Below, in pieces: positions 30,265 to 39,124 of a DNA stretch of 64,000 nt. Made by a program: the position numbers and the translations under genes. The first letter of the stretch is position 1; every line of letters starts with the position of its first letter. The stretch comes from Fructobacillus broussonetiae (GTDB lineage: Bacteria; Bacillota; Bacilli; Lactobacillales; Lactobacillaceae): contig NZ_JAAMFK010000003.1 in NCBI RefSeq assembly GCF_018437275.1, positions 154,867-218,866 on the forward strand. The letters run 5' to 3'. The notes under the pieces are model-generated. The model saw nothing but the letters and a program-made list of their open reading frames with translations, did no database searches and had not been told where the DNA came from.

Positions 30265-32154
30265 TTACCAGATTTGAATGCGCTTTTCGGGTGCCAAATA
30301 CATACCATCCCCTTCTTTCACATCATATGCCTCAACAAAGGCATCGAAGTTCTTCACAATCACATTCGTCCGCAGTTTGGCCGGCGCGTGAACGTCGATG
30401 GTTGCCAGTAATTCCTTGTACTTTGGCTCTGCCTTTTGCCGCCAGAGGGTTGCAAAGTTTTCGAAGAATTCCTTAACATCAAAGTCCGACCCGGACCCGG
30501 CCGCTTGTAAGGCCGCCGCGACTCCACCAAGGTCGGCAACGTTCTCCGATACCGTCAAGTGACCATTGACCTTAGCCCCAGCTGATTCTAATCCGTCGAA
30601 TGCCGCCACAACGGCCGCCGTCTTTTCTTCAAAACGGTCAAAGTCGTCTTTGGTCCACCATTCGTTTAGGTTTCCCTTTTCATCATAGCGTGCCCCGTTG
30701 GTATCAAAAGCGTGCGTAATTTCATGAGCAATCACCGTTCCGATGCCACCGAAGTTTTGCGAAGCCGTCTGCTTAATATCATAGAATGGCGCCTGCAGGA
30801 TGGCCGCCGGGAACACGATTTGGTTGAAATCCGGTGAGTAGCAGGCGTTCACCGTATCCGCTGACATGCCCCAGCGTGATTTGTCTGGTTGTTGTCCCCA
30901 CTTCTTAAAGTGTTCTTTTACTGATTCGGCAGAGAAGAGCTTCACGTTTTCAAGCAGGCTTTTTGTTGAATCAACCGTGCGTTTCTCAATCATTTCGGGC
31001 AAGGTGTCTGGATAACCGACCTTCACTTCGAGGGCGTCCAACTTCACCTTTGCCTTGGCGCGAGTCTCATCAGACAACCAGTCGATGTCATCAAAGCGCT
31101 TTTCGTAAACAGCAATTAATTCTTGAACCTTTTCGTACACATCGGCCTTTGCCTTTTCGCCAAAGTAGGTCTGACCGTACCAACGGCCCACCTTTTGAGA
31201 AAAGAAAGCACGGGCCTGACGGAAGGCGGACTTATCAGAATCGATGGCTTCCTTTGTACCTGACAAAGAGCGTCCGAACTGACCAGCTAACACGCGGGTA
31301 TCATTACTCAACAAACCCGCTACATCCAAGAGGTTTTGAATGATTAACCAGCCCTTTATGGCCTGGAAGTTCTTTTCTGAGTAAACTTCAGCAGCGCGTT
31401 CGTAGAACGGTCCGTCGTAAATGATTACCTTGTCGATGTCGTTTCCAACCAAAGCCTTCAAGGATTGATCCAATTCGACTTCTGGAATCTTTGCATTGGC
31501 CTCTTCCAGACTCATTGGGTGGTAGTTCTTCCATGAATCCGAAAGTTCTTCTGAAGAAGAGCGACGATCAGCAATCAACTGATCAAAACTGAGCGCCTGT
31601 TCAATCCACTCATTTGCTTTGCCTTCGTAACCGAAACGTTCGAGCAAGGCTTGCACCATGTTCTTCCAAGACGACAGCATCGCCTCTTTTTGTTCCTTAT
31701 TTTCATAGGAGGTCGTGTCGGGCAGAATCAAGGACGGGCTGTCCATCCACAGTTCGTTTCGATCCGTGTTCTTTGAGTCCGGCGCAACGCCAACCTGCAG
31801 GATGGTTTCGTAACCGGCCTTCATCAAATCGGCTTCTTTTTCTTGCAAATCCTGCCAGGACGACAGCGCAAAGATGGGCGCCAAGTGCTTTTGTAACTCG
31901 GCCTTCTCATCCGTAGCGCGCTTGTCCCAGTCCTTGGTCAAGGCGTGCATCTTAACAAACTCTTTCAAGTCGGCCGGCACTTCCTTCTTGCCTTCTTCCA
32001 ATGCCTTCAAGACTTTACGTTCTTCCTTTTCAACCCCTTCGACCAGGTCATAGAAGCCACCCGTCACCGGACGGTCCTTTGGAATCACGGCTTGTTTAAT
32101 CCACTCACCGTTCACGGCTTCGTAGAAATCATCTTGATAACGTGTTGTTGCCAT
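30265..32154 (-). CDS. pepO: M13-family endopeptidase PepO
   Basis: A 629-residue zinc metallopeptidase of the neprilysin (M13) family, cytoplasmic in lactic acid bacteria, where it cleaves oligopeptides. The zinc motif is HEITH (477-481), the third ligand E537 is in SENVADLGG, and the C-terminus contains RTNVIVKNFDAF as in PepO. I use the ATG at 32154 (MATTRYQDDFYEAVNGEW) after AAAGGAGG; an upstream in-frame ATG would add 34 unrelated residues. No signal peptide is present. Confidence 0.95.
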   Translation of the reverse strand: MATTRYQDDFYEAVNGEWIKQAVIPKDRPVTGGFYDLVEGVEKEERKVLKALEEGKKEVPADLKEFVKMHALTKDWDKRATDEKAELQKHLAPIFALSSWQDLQEKEADLMKAGYETILQVGVAPDSKNTDRNELWMDSPSLILPDTTSYENKEQKEAMLSSWKNMVQALLERFGYEGKANEWIEQALSFDQLIADRRSSSEELSDSWKNYHPMSLEEANAKIPEVELDQSLKALVGNDIDKVIIYDGPFYERAAEVYSEKNFQAIKGWLIIQNLLDVAGLLSNDTRVLAGQFGRSLSGTKEAIDSDKSAFRQARAFFSQKVGRWYGQTYFGEKAKADVYEKVQELIAVYEKRFDDIDWLSDETRAKAKVKLDALEVKVGYPDTLPEMIEKRTVDSTKSLLENVKLFSAESVKEHFKKWGQQPDKSRWGMSADTVNACYSPDFNQIVFPAAILQAPFYDIKQTASQNFGGIGTVIAHEITHAFDTNGARYDEKGNLNEWWTKDDFDRFEEKTAAVVAAFDGLESAGAKVNGHLTVSENVADLGGVAAALQAAGSGSDFDVKEFFENFATLWRQKAEPKYKELLATIDVHAPAKLRTNVIVKNFDAFVEAYDVKEGDGMYLAPEKRIQIW

Positions 32155-32388
32155 CGCTGCCTCCTTTATAGCTGTTCTTATGCACATTATCTGGTAAGGC
32201 AGCGACTTTTGCAAGGCGCCCTTAACGAATTGCCAATCCGGACACCTTTTCTTCAATTATTAATGCCCAAGTCAAACCCGCACTCGCCCCCTTTCCTTCC
32301 GTCACTGGACTTTTGAAACAGAAAGAACAATAATGCATATGTATCCCATTTGGAACCAAGATGATTTGAATGCAAAAAGAGGAGTATT

Positions 32389-33009
32389 ATGTCTAAGAAA
32401 ATCATTCTGATCAGTTCTCTGGTTGTTGTCGCAGCGGTCGCCGTCTTAGGCGGTGCGTACGCACTCGGCACGAACCACCCAACGCAGGAAAAAACGAGCC
32501 ACGTTGAAAAGAAAGCTTCATCAAGCAGTAAGAAGACGGATGGCGATAACGCGTCAACAAAGGATGCTGACAAAGTCCAATCAAGCGCCTTTTCCGCCCT
32601 TCCGCAGAAGGTACAGGTTGCTTTACTCGCATACAATGAGCTGCCTACAAACTACGGTACGCCACTCAAGACGCACTACTCCGTCTACATGGGCGACAAA
32701 GATAAAATCGTGATTTACGACGACGGTGAAGGGGCCGGTGGCTTTGCCGAACACACCGATATGTTCACGGATAACCATAACGGCACCTACGACCTATCCT
32801 TCATTGAATCAAGTTCAACTGACATGGCCGGCGTTACTGCTTCAAACTCCTACTGGAAGAAGTCAAAGACGATTACCGAAGATGAAATGATGCAAAACTA
32901 TCAGGACCACAAGGACGAAATCAACTTCTCAGCAAACGAGCTCGTTGACTTGTCAAAGTCTTCTGACGAGTTCACTCTAGTTCCAACAAACCAAGTCACA
33001 CCACAATAA
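32389..33009 (+). CDS. Exported or membrane-anchored protein of unknown function
   Basis: A 206-residue protein with an N-terminal signal-anchor helix (about 5-27), a Ser/Lys/Asp/Thr-rich spacer (about 30-62) and a small globular extracellular domain. There is no lipobox cysteine. The start follows AGAGGAG and a terminator follows the stop. Its low-complexity spacer resembles those of many small surface proteins of lactobacilli, but I do not recognise the C-terminal domain. It is divergent from pepO, against the local strand bias. Confidence 0.7.
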   Translation: MSKKIILISSLVVVAAVAVLGGAYALGTNHPTQEKTSHVEKKASSSSKKTDGDNASTKDADKVQSSAFSALPQKVQVALLAYNELPTNYGTPLKTHYSVYMGDKDKIVIYDDGEGAGGFAEHTDMFTDNHNGTYDLSFIESSSTDMAGVTASNSYWKKSKTITEDEMMQNYQDHKDEINFSANELVDLSKSSDEFTLVPTNQVTPQ

Positions 33010-33038
33010 AAAAGAGACCCGAAAGGGTCTATTTTTTT
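33010..33038. terminator. Bidirectional terminator
   Basis: AGACCC-GAAA-GGGTCT with A and T runs, between the exported protein and azlD. Confidence 0.75.
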
Positions 33039-33042
33039 GACT

Positions 33043-33366
33043 TTAAAAGAAGTGCATGAGCAGCACGTATGTGGCTGTCCCAGCTAAGATGGATAACAGC
33101 ATGTTTTTCTTCCAGCTTTCCAATCCAATGGTAACCAGTCCAGCCAAGAGGCCAAAGGCAGCCTTTTGATCAAAGCTAAAAATCTGTTCCTTGTAGCAGT
33201 AAATCACCAGAATACCGAGGATGGCCGGTGGAAGCTTATCGCCTAAGTATGACACGAAAGCAGGCAACGGTTTATTCTCTCGAAAAATCATGAAAGGAAG
33301 AAAGCGTGTTGCCATCGTTGCCAATGCCGCAAGAAGGATGGTGATGACTTGTTCGGTCAATGTCAT
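33043..33366 (-). CDS. azlD: Branched-chain amino acid exporter small subunit, AzlD-like
   Basis: A 107-residue protein with four hydrophobic helices and the AzlD-family N-terminus (ATMATRFLPFMIF). It pairs with the AzlC-like protein to export branched-chain or other amino acids. Its ATG overlaps the azlC stop by 4 bases, typical of this gene pair. Confidence 0.88.
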   Translation of the reverse strand: MTLTEQVITILLAALATMATRFLPFMIFRENKPLPAFVSYLGDKLPPAILGILVIYCYKEQIFSFDQKAAFGLLAGLVTIGLESWKKNMLLSILAGTATYVLLMHFF

Positions 33367-34043
33367 GCGCGCACCTCCTTTTTATAACGGAACCACAAGA
33401 TGACGACCATGATGATGAGCGCAATCAGCATGAAGAATTCCTCTCCGAAAAGTAAAAGCGAAAACAAACCGACGGCTAATCCCGTGAGTGAAGAGAAATG
33501 GTTTTCTTCCCCGTTAAACTGACTGACAAAAAGCGTCAAGAACAAAGCAACCATAACGAAGTCCACACCTGGAATTTGGAAGGTAATCAACGAACCAAGC
33601 AAGCCACCGAGCATGGCACCAAAGACCCAGCCGACATGGTTAAACATCGTCACGTAAAGCATGAACTTCTGACGGTCGAGTCCCTCTGGTATTTTTGACG
33701 AAAAGTTAATCGAGAAGGTTTCATCACACATTCCAAAAATCAGGTAAAACTTCTTCCAACCCGCGTTTTTGAATGGCTTCAGCATCGAGATGCCATAAAA
33801 CAAGTGGCGGGAATTAATGATAAAACTCAAGAAGAGCACCAGCCAAGGGCTGAAGTCTTTCAATAGCAAGTTCGTTAAAATAAATTCTAAGGATCCAGCA
33901 AAGATGCTGGCCGCCATCAACGTCGGAAATAAGAAGTTAAAGCCGAGTTGGTGCATAAAGATACCGTAGGTAATGCCTAAAAAGGTGAAACCCGTCATAA
34001 TCGGCATGGCCTTTTGCATGGCCAATTTCATTTCTTGATTCAT
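33363..34043 (-). CDS. azlC: Branched-chain amino acid exporter large subunit, AzlC-like
   Basis: A 226-residue membrane protein of the AzlC/LIV-E family. Signatures are PIMTGFTFLGITYGIF at the start and SINSRHLFYGIS-type residues in the middle (FIINSRHLFYGISM). I use the ATG at 34043 (MNQEMKL) after AAAGGAA; an ATG five codons earlier has no ribosome site. It overlaps azlD. Confidence 0.9.
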   Translation of the reverse strand: MNQEMKLAMQKAMPIMTGFTFLGITYGIFMHQLGFNFLFPTLMAASIFAGSLEFILTNLLLKDFSPWLVLFLSFIINSRHLFYGISMLKPFKNAGWKKFYLIFGMCDETFSINFSSKIPEGLDRQKFMLYVTMFNHVGWVFGAMLGGLLGSLITFQIPGVDFVMVALFLTLFVSQFNGEENHFSSLTGLAVGLFSLLLFGEEFFMLIALIIMVVILWFRYKKEVRA

Positions 34044-34132
34044 TGCGTTTCCTTTCATTAAATGTCATTCCTAACATATGATAACAGGTCTAAGCAGCCA
34101 TGCAAGGTCGTTTCAGCAAGTTCGCAGGAAGG

Positions 34133-34170
34133 TAAAAAAACGCCCGGCCGAAAGGCTGGGCGTTTTTGTT
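34133..34170 (-). terminator. Terminator of the second MFS exporter gene
   Basis: AACGCCC and GGGCGTT outer arms with GGC-GAAA-GCC-type inner pairing and T run. Confidence 0.8.
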
Positions 34171-34183
34171 TTTACATCATTTT

Positions 34184-35554
34184 TTAAAGCGTCTTCGATC
34201 CGACGTTCTTATCCAAGGTCAGCACCTCAAACAATGGGTAAAGCGACAGCACACCCACAACAAACAGCGTCACTTCGTACGCCAACGTGACGGTGAAGGC
34301 CTGTGAAAAGAGTGACAGCAACGTCGCCGCCAGTCCCACACCAAATGCCTGGGACAGCATCTGCACAACCGACTGCAACGTGTTCGCCGCGTTCTTCTCC
34401 TGCTTGCTCAACTCCGAAAAGGCAAGTGAGTTGTATGACGTCAGGGCCAAGGAACGTCCCACTCCTGAGACGAAAGCGACAAAGGCAATCCATGGCTTTG
34501 CGCTATCCACGTTAAAGGCGGCCATCAAGAAGGTCGACATGGAAGCCAGTCCCAAGGCGAGCACCAAGGCGTACTTGTAGCCAAGCGCGCGGATGATTGG
34601 CGTCGTAAACGGCTTAATTCCAAGGTTTCCCAAGAAAATGAAGATCACGTACGTTCCCGCTTCCACCGGTGACCAGTGGAACGGCACCTGCAAGAGCAGC
34701 GTCAGCAAGTATGGCAGCGCCCCAATCGTCATCCAGAAGATAGAGCCACCCGTTTGGTAAATCCGAAAGGACTTCACCTTCAAGGCGTCCAATGAAAAGA
34801 GCGGTTCTTCCGCCTTCTTCAAATGCTTCCAAGAAAAGACCGCAAGCACCAAGCCGGCCAAGAGGATGCTTCCTCCGAGCACGAGCGTTTCCACACCACG
34901 TGACAACACTTCGGCCGCAATCAAAACAAGGCCGGCTGCCGCAGCCACGAGCACGAAGCCGAGCAGATCAAAGGGCGCATCTTCGGCCGGGTTATCATCG
35001 TGAATCAAGAAAATCCCGGCAATCAAAATACCGATTCCAATTGGTAAGTTGAGGTAGAAAATCCACTGCCATGACAGTGCTGAAATCACATACCCACCCA
35101 ATAGTGGTGCGATGGCTGGCGCAATCAAAGCCGGCCAGATCAAGAAGGAAAGGATGGAAAGCAAGTTCTTTGCTTCCACGTTTTCCAAAATGATGAGCTT
35201 TCCAACCGGGACCATCAAGGCACCCGCAAATCCTTGGAGAGCTCGCATCATCAGGATGTAGGCGAGGCTGTTGTAAAAGCCAACCGCAACGGAGGAGAAG
35301 GTGAAAAGCACAACCGCGAAGAGGAATAAGTTCTTACGGGGTAACTTCTTAGCCAACCAACCGGAGAGCGGAATAAAGATGGCCGCAAAAAGCATGTAGA
35401 CGGAAACCAAAAGGGATGCCGATGACTGGTTCACCTTCAGGTCTTCTGCAATTTCTGGCAAGGCCGTCGTCACAATTGTGGAGTCCAGCATCTGCATGAA
35501 CAGGGCCGCGGCCACCACGAGGGCGGCTTTTTTTAGTACGTTATCTTTCATCAT
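34184..35554 (-). CDS. DHA2-family MFS exporter
   Basis: A 456-residue major facilitator with about 13-14 helices. MLDSTIVTTALPEIAEDL is the classic DHA2 helix 1 motif (motif D), and the region APAIAPLLGGYVI is motif C of antiporters. It is likely a multidrug exporter. It is monocistronic, with AAGGAAG before two adjacent ATG codons and a terminator after it. It is not closely similar to the exporter at 22.3-23.8 kb and has no accessory gene. Confidence 0.88.
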   Translation of the reverse strand: MMKDNVLKKAALVVAAALFMQMLDSTIVTTALPEIAEDLKVNQSSASLLVSVYMLFAAIFIPLSGWLAKKLPRKNLFLFAVVLFTFSSVAVGFYNSLAYILMMRALQGFAGALMVPVGKLIILENVEAKNLLSILSFLIWPALIAPAIAPLLGGYVISALSWQWIFYLNLPIGIGILIAGIFLIHDDNPAEDAPFDLLGFVLVAAAAGLVLIAAEVLSRGVETLVLGGSILLAGLVLAVFSWKHLKKAEEPLFSLDALKVKSFRIYQTGGSIFWMTIGALPYLLTLLLQVPFHWSPVEAGTYVIFIFLGNLGIKPFTTPIIRALGYKYALVLALGLASMSTFLMAAFNVDSAKPWIAFVAFVSGVGRSLALTSYNSLAFSELSKQEKNAANTLQSVVQMLSQAFGVGLAATLLSLFSQAFTVTLAYEVTLFVVGVLSLYPLFEVLTLDKNVGSKTL

Positions 35555-35568
35555 TCTTCCTTTAACGA

Positions 35569-35602
35569 AAAAAGAAGCCGGCGCTTTCGCCGACGTCTTT
35601 TA
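35569..35602 (-). terminator. Terminator after the carbonic anhydrase gene
   Basis: GTCGGCG-AAAG-CGCCGGC with T run on the minus strand. Confidence 0.7.
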
Positions 35603-35650
35603 AACTAAATTCTTACTTATTAAACTACCCTTTCAGGTCTGCCCTGTCAA

Positions 35651-36286
35651 TTAAACCGAGCAGATGTTTCGAAGCAAAACTTCTCTTCCGTTCAATGGTT
35701 GAACCGAGCGAACATTGTGCGGGTAAGCCTGTGCAAAAGCCGCCACATCCACCGGGTTAATCCCCAGCTTTTCCTTCAACAACACCCAGTGCACGTCTTC
35801 TTTCAACGGTGGTGTCGTTAACGTTCCCGTGTAGGTATAAACCGATTTCAGGTTTTTGGGAACCATGTCCATCAATTCAATGGTGTTAGACCGGCCCAAA
35901 AAAACGGGTTCAAAGAGAATTGGTGCCTGTTCGTCTAGTTTCGTCCAGATACCCAAAACCATCGTTCCCCCATCGGGGCGTTTAAAGACCAGGTGAATTT
36001 CAGCCGGTCCCGACTGACCATCAATCAAGTGTTCATACCCCTGGTGGGTGTGGAAGCGTTCGAGCTGGTATTGCTTTTCCTCCAATGTAAGCTGACCCTC
36101 ACAATAGTATTGATCACCAATCACCTTCTCTTTAACGGTTAGGGCGCTTGGGCCAATCCCCTGCCAATCGACGTTGATGCAATCGCCCTTTTTCAGGTTC
36201 TTTGTTTGAATGTCGATTGGGGATTGGTCCACTTCCTTGGTCGTGTGTTGCCAAGCATCTTGATACAAATAGTCGAGTTTATCCAT
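35651..36286 (-). CDS. Alpha-class carbonic anhydrase
   Basis: A 211-residue enzyme that hydrates CO2 to bicarbonate. Family marks are QSPIDI (21-26), the zinc histidines H79 and H81 in FHTHQ and H98 in AEIHLVF, E85, and the TGTLTTPP stretch with the active-site threonine. No signal peptide is seen, so it is probably cytoplasmic, unlike many bacterial alpha enzymes. Just 5' of its AGGGG ribosome site is a strong hairpin (36303-36319). The hemolysin-III-like gene lies 70 bases upstream on the same strand. Confidence 0.88.
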   Translation of the reverse strand: MDKLDYLYQDAWQHTTKEVDQSPIDIQTKNLKKGDCINVDWQGIGPSALTVKEKVIGDQYYCEGQLTLEEKQYQLERFHTHQGYEHLIDGQSGPAEIHLVFKRPDGGTMVLGIWTKLDEQAPILFEPVFLGRSNTIELMDMVPKNLKSVYTYTGTLTTPPLKEDVHWVLLKEKLGINPVDVAAFAQAYPHNVRSVQPLNGREVLLRNICSV

Positions 36287-36302
36287 AAGTATGATCCCCT
36301 AA

Positions 36303-36319
36303 GGGTGGCTTGGCCACCC
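36303..36319 (-). promoter_or_regulatory. Hairpin next to the carbonic anhydrase ribosome site
   Basis: GGGTGGC-CAA-GCCACCC ends three bases before AGGGG. The CCC of the stem can also pair with GGG of the ribosome site, so two exclusive folds are possible. A plus-strand T run after it makes it look like a terminator, but no plus-strand gene precedes it. Confidence 0.4.
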
Positions 36320-36356
36320 GTTTTTATATAAGACAAAACAGTTCTTTATGCATTCA

Positions 36357-36998
36357 TTAAATTGTCATGTAAATCGATGCGTACATCAATCCCGCGCCCA
36401 CCAGCACAAACACGTGCCAGTACACATGGCCCATCGGGATTTGCGGCACCAAGTAGAAAATTGTTCCGAGCGAGTACACCACGCCTCCTGCTAAGAGCAG
36501 CCAGAACGCCATCGGTGACAACGCCGCCCAAATCAGCGGCATCGCGAGCACAATCATCCAGCCCATCACCAAGTAGATAATCACCGCCAACCACGGCCAG
36601 CGCCCCACAAAAAACAGGTCATAGACCAATCCCGCGCACGTCATCAGCGCAATCGTTGTCCAAATCGCCCATCCCGGAAAAGCTGGCAACACCAGCCACG
36701 TGTACGGCGTATACGATCCCAAAATCACGAAGTAGATGCCGGCGTGATCCATAAACTGGAAGATTTTTGCCGCCTTCGTAAAGACCAATGAATGAAAAAG
36801 CGTCGACGCCAGCAAGAACAGCGAAATCGAGCTCACGTAAATGACGATGGCCCCGATTTCCAGTCCCGTCATCGGCTGCTTTGATGCTTTCAATACCAAA
36901 AAGACGCTGGCAATCACCGCCAAAACGAAGCCCAAGCCGTGCGTGACAGCGTTCAAGACTTCGTATACAATTTGATAAACTTTTCCTCGTTTAGTCAT
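36357..36998 (-). CDS. Hemolysin III / PAQR-family membrane protein
   Basis: A 213-residue seven-helix protein of the hemolysin III (YqfA/PAQR) family. Recognisable patterns are NAVTHGLGFVLAVIAS near the N-terminus, STLFHSL, and FMDHAGIYFVILGSYTPY with the conserved His and Asp residues, and a late GHVYWHVFVLVGA. Family members are thought to be metal-dependent membrane hydrolases or membrane-fluidity regulators; true haemolytic activity is doubtful. GAGGA precedes the ATG. Confidence 0.9.
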   Translation of the reverse strand: MTKRGKVYQIVYEVLNAVTHGLGFVLAVIASVFLVLKASKQPMTGLEIGAIVIYVSSISLFLLASTLFHSLVFTKAAKIFQFMDHAGIYFVILGSYTPYTWLVLPAFPGWAIWTTIALMTCAGLVYDLFFVGRWPWLAVIIYLVMGWMIVLAMPLIWAALSPMAFWLLLAGGVVYSLGTIFYLVPQIPMGHVYWHVFVLVGAGLMYASIYMTI

Positions 36999-37102
36999 TA
37001 TAAATCCTCGTTTTTCCTAAAAAGTTGCTTCTAAATGGGGGTTCTTCGTTGATTTCGTTCATAAATATGTCGTTTTAATCATAAAATTAAAACTAGACCA
37101 AT

Positions 37103-37131
37103 TTGACATCTAGGATTTTATCTCATACAAT
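37103..37131 (+). promoter_or_regulatory. Promoter of the HesB-like gene
   Basis: TTGACA (37103-37108), 17 bases and TACAAT (37126-37131). Confidence 0.8.
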
Positions 37132-37171
37132 ATAAGCATAGATAGATATTTAGAACGAATTGGAGGTTCTC

Positions 37172-37519
37172 ATGAAATTAACATTTACTGATGAAGCCAA
37201 GGCACGTTTGGAAAAGTTCACGGGTCCTGACAAGAAGATTGTTTTGGACTTCGATGATGGTGTTGGACCATTCTCGAACGAAGCAAACTGCACGCTTGCC
37301 TTGTCCTTCAACCTTGTGTTTGTTAACAAGGATGCGGACTTGTCCGAATTTGGTGCCACGATTGATTCAAACATGGGTACGATTTACGCAAAGCCATACT
37401 CACTCGACCAAATGGACGATGACATGACCGTTGATGTTAACGAAAAGTACCTCCGCTACGCCTTGAACGGTAAGGGCGGAACTTTGGATCCAGCTCTTGG
37501 CATCAAGCAAGTAGGCTAA
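37172..37519 (+). CDS. HesB/IscA-fold iron-sulfur biosynthesis family protein (YneR-like)
   Basis: A 115-residue protein starting at the ATG at 37172 (MKLTFTDEAKARLEKF) after GGAGG. The LDFDDGVGPFS block and overall length match the YneR-like branch of the HesB/IscA family found in lactobacilli. It has a single Cys (in NEANCTLAL) and lacks the three-Cys set that IscA uses for Fe-S binding, so a classical scaffold role is unlikely. It has its own strong promoter and runs against the local strand bias. Confidence 0.75.
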   Translation: MKLTFTDEAKARLEKFTGPDKKIVLDFDDGVGPFSNEANCTLALSFNLVFVNKDADLSEFGATIDSNMGTIYAKPYSLDQMDDDMTVDVNEKYLRYALNGKGGTLDPALGIKQVG

Positions 37520-37536
37520 TTTAACATTCTAATAAA

Positions 37537-37584
37537 AACAGTCGATCCTTTCTTTTAGTCAAGTTATTCGGGTCGGCTTTTTTT
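37537..37584 (+). terminator. Terminator of the HesB-like gene
   Basis: AGTCGATCC and GGGTCGGCT arms with G-U pairs and a 20-base loop, followed by TTTTTTT. Confidence 0.6.
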
Positions 37585-37684
37585 ATATGTAAAAGTCAGA
37601 ACCGGACCAGATGACTTTGGTTCGGTGCTTTTGTTTAATGCACCGTTGCCCATTTTGTATCATTAAATGCTTGATATATGCTTG

Positions 37685-37770
37685 CTTGAAGTGCGTTAAT
37701 TTCTAATTAAAGCGCGTTAAATGCTCGATTGAAGCACCTTAATTGCTTAAAGTGCTAATTAAAGCGCGTT
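37685..37770. repeat. Cluster of degenerate 13-15-base repeats in the intergenic region
   Basis: CTTGAAGTGCGTTAA, ATTAAAGCGCGTTAA, ATTGAAGCACCTTAA, CTTAAAGTGC and ATTAAAGCGCGTT follow one another about 12-22 bases apart. CTAATTAAAGCGCGTT occurs exactly twice (37703-37718 and 37755-37770). I see no gene in 37585-37796. Confidence 0.65.
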
Positions 37771-37798
37771 TTTATACAATTCTTGTATTTGCTTTAAC

Positions 37799-37829
37799 AA
37801 AAAGCCAGCCCGAGCGGCTGGCTTTTTTA
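37799..37829 (-). terminator. degV terminator
   Basis: AAGCCAGCC-CGA-GCGGCTGGCTT type stem with T run. Confidence 0.8.
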
Positions 37830-37844
37830 CTGGGCCATTCTATT

Positions 37845-38729
37845 TTAATCTAAGTAAGAGTTATAGTCACGGGCCCAAATGATGGCCATGGACTTATCAC
37901 CAGTGTGAACCGCAACGACTGGGTCCAAAGCACCGCGTTCAAAAGTTACGGCTGGGTACTTTGCCTGGAAATCCTTCATCCACTTATCTCCAACCTTCTT
38001 ATCGTTGGCGTCCAAGATGTATGAACGAACTGGATAATCGGCTTGTGCCAGGTATTTTTCGAAGGCTTCTTGAATCAATTCCTTGGCACCAGACATCTTA
38101 CGTGCCTTACCGATGGCCGCGATTTTTCCATCACCTGGAATATCGAAGGTCAACACCGGCTTGATGTTCAACAAACCACCAACCAAAGCTTGTCCACGGG
38201 ACAAACGACCCGTGCGCTTCAAGTGGGAAATGTCGTTTACAACCAATCGAACGCCAAGGTTTTCCTTGTAGTTTTCGATTGCCGCCAACACCTCGTCCAT
38301 GGTCTTGCCTGCTTCTGACATCTTCGATGCCAGGATGGCTTGGTCACCCGCTGCCATGTTGATCAACTTTGAGTCGACAACTTCGATTCGGTTCAATCCT
38401 TCAAAGGATTCGGCTACTAAACAAGCCGTGTTGTAAGCACCTGAGATACCGGAAGAAAGCGTGATAATCAACGCTTCTTCGTATCCGGCATCCTTTGCTT
38501 GCGTCAACGCTGCTTCCCACTGTGCTGGGGAAGGCTGTGACGTGTTACCAGGCAACTTCTTTTCTTCAATCACCTTCAACAATTGTTCAACTGTTTGAAG
38601 GTCTTTTCCACCCATGAATGTTTCTTCGCCAAAAATAATTGGGATTGAAACTTCAAAGATGGAATATGAGTTCTTAATTGTTTGTGGTAAGGCTGCTGAG
38701 GAATCAACAATCACCGCAATTTTTGTCAT
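37845..38729 (-). CDS. DegV-family fatty-acid-binding protein
   Basis: A 294-residue DegV protein (FakB-like fold) that binds a fatty acid for phosphorylation by FakA. IAVIVDSSAALP at the N-terminus and TLSSGISGAYNTA with the fatty-acid-carboxylate serine are typical. AGGGAG precedes the ATG. It lies 38 bases after the second crcB gene and may share its transcript, although the functions are unrelated. Confidence 0.9.
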   Translation of the reverse strand: MTKIAVIVDSSAALPQTIKNSYSIFEVSIPIIFGEETFMGGKDLQTVEQLLKVIEEKKLPGNTSQPSPAQWEAALTQAKDAGYEEALIITLSSGISGAYNTACLVAESFEGLNRIEVVDSKLINMAAGDQAILASKMSEAGKTMDEVLAAIENYKENLGVRLVVNDISHLKRTGRLSRGQALVGGLLNIKPVLTFDIPGDGKIAAIGKARKMSGAKELIQEAFEKYLAQADYPVRSYILDANDKKVGDKWMKDFQAKYPAVTFERGALDPVVAVHTGDKSMAIIWARDYNSYLD

Positions 38730-38767
38730 GGTTAAATCTCCCTATAAGTCTATTTACTATAACATAT

Positions 38768-39124
38768 TTAACGTGGCAAAAAGACGGTAAATCCTAGCCA
38801 CCCGATGTAAAAGCTAAGGAAGCCAACAGCCACTTGAATCAGTAGGTAGAGGCATTCTTGCTTGAGTGAATCCTGCTCTGCTCCCTCGGTCATCATGGTT
38901 GAAAAAGTGGTGAAACCACCAAGGAGTCCCGTTTCCAAGAACAAGGCTAACGTGGCAGATAATTGCAGGTGCACGAGTCCCCCTAACGTGAAGGATCCAA
39001 GTGCATTGACCAAGCAGACCGCCGTGATGAACGGCGGGCGGCTTGGGATGAGCCGCAAAACCCAGTAGCGAAGTGCTGCTCCGATGCCGGTGCCAAGCAT
39101 CACAAATAGAAGCGTTTTAAGCAT
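38768..39124 (-). CDS. crcB: Fluoride channel subunit CrcB/Fluc
   Basis: A 118-residue four-helix fluoride exporter subunit. The family patterns are GAALRYWVLRL, CLVNALGSFTLGGL with the key Asn, and GLLGGFTTFSTMM, which lines the pore. It overlaps the other crcB gene by 8 bases. Paired crcB genes encode two-subunit channels that assemble in opposite orientation. No fluoride riboswitch was seen upstream. Confidence 0.92.
   Translation of the reverse strand: MLKTLLFVMLGTGIGAALRYWVLRLIPSRPPFITAVCLVNALGSFTLGGLVHLQLSATLALFLETGLLGGFTTFSTMMTEGAEQDSLKQECLYLLIQVAVGFLSFYIGWLGFTVFLPR

Noticed and set aside
37685..37770. CRISPR array
   Set aside because: The repeats are short, degenerate and unevenly spaced, with no spacer-like unique units and no cas genes.
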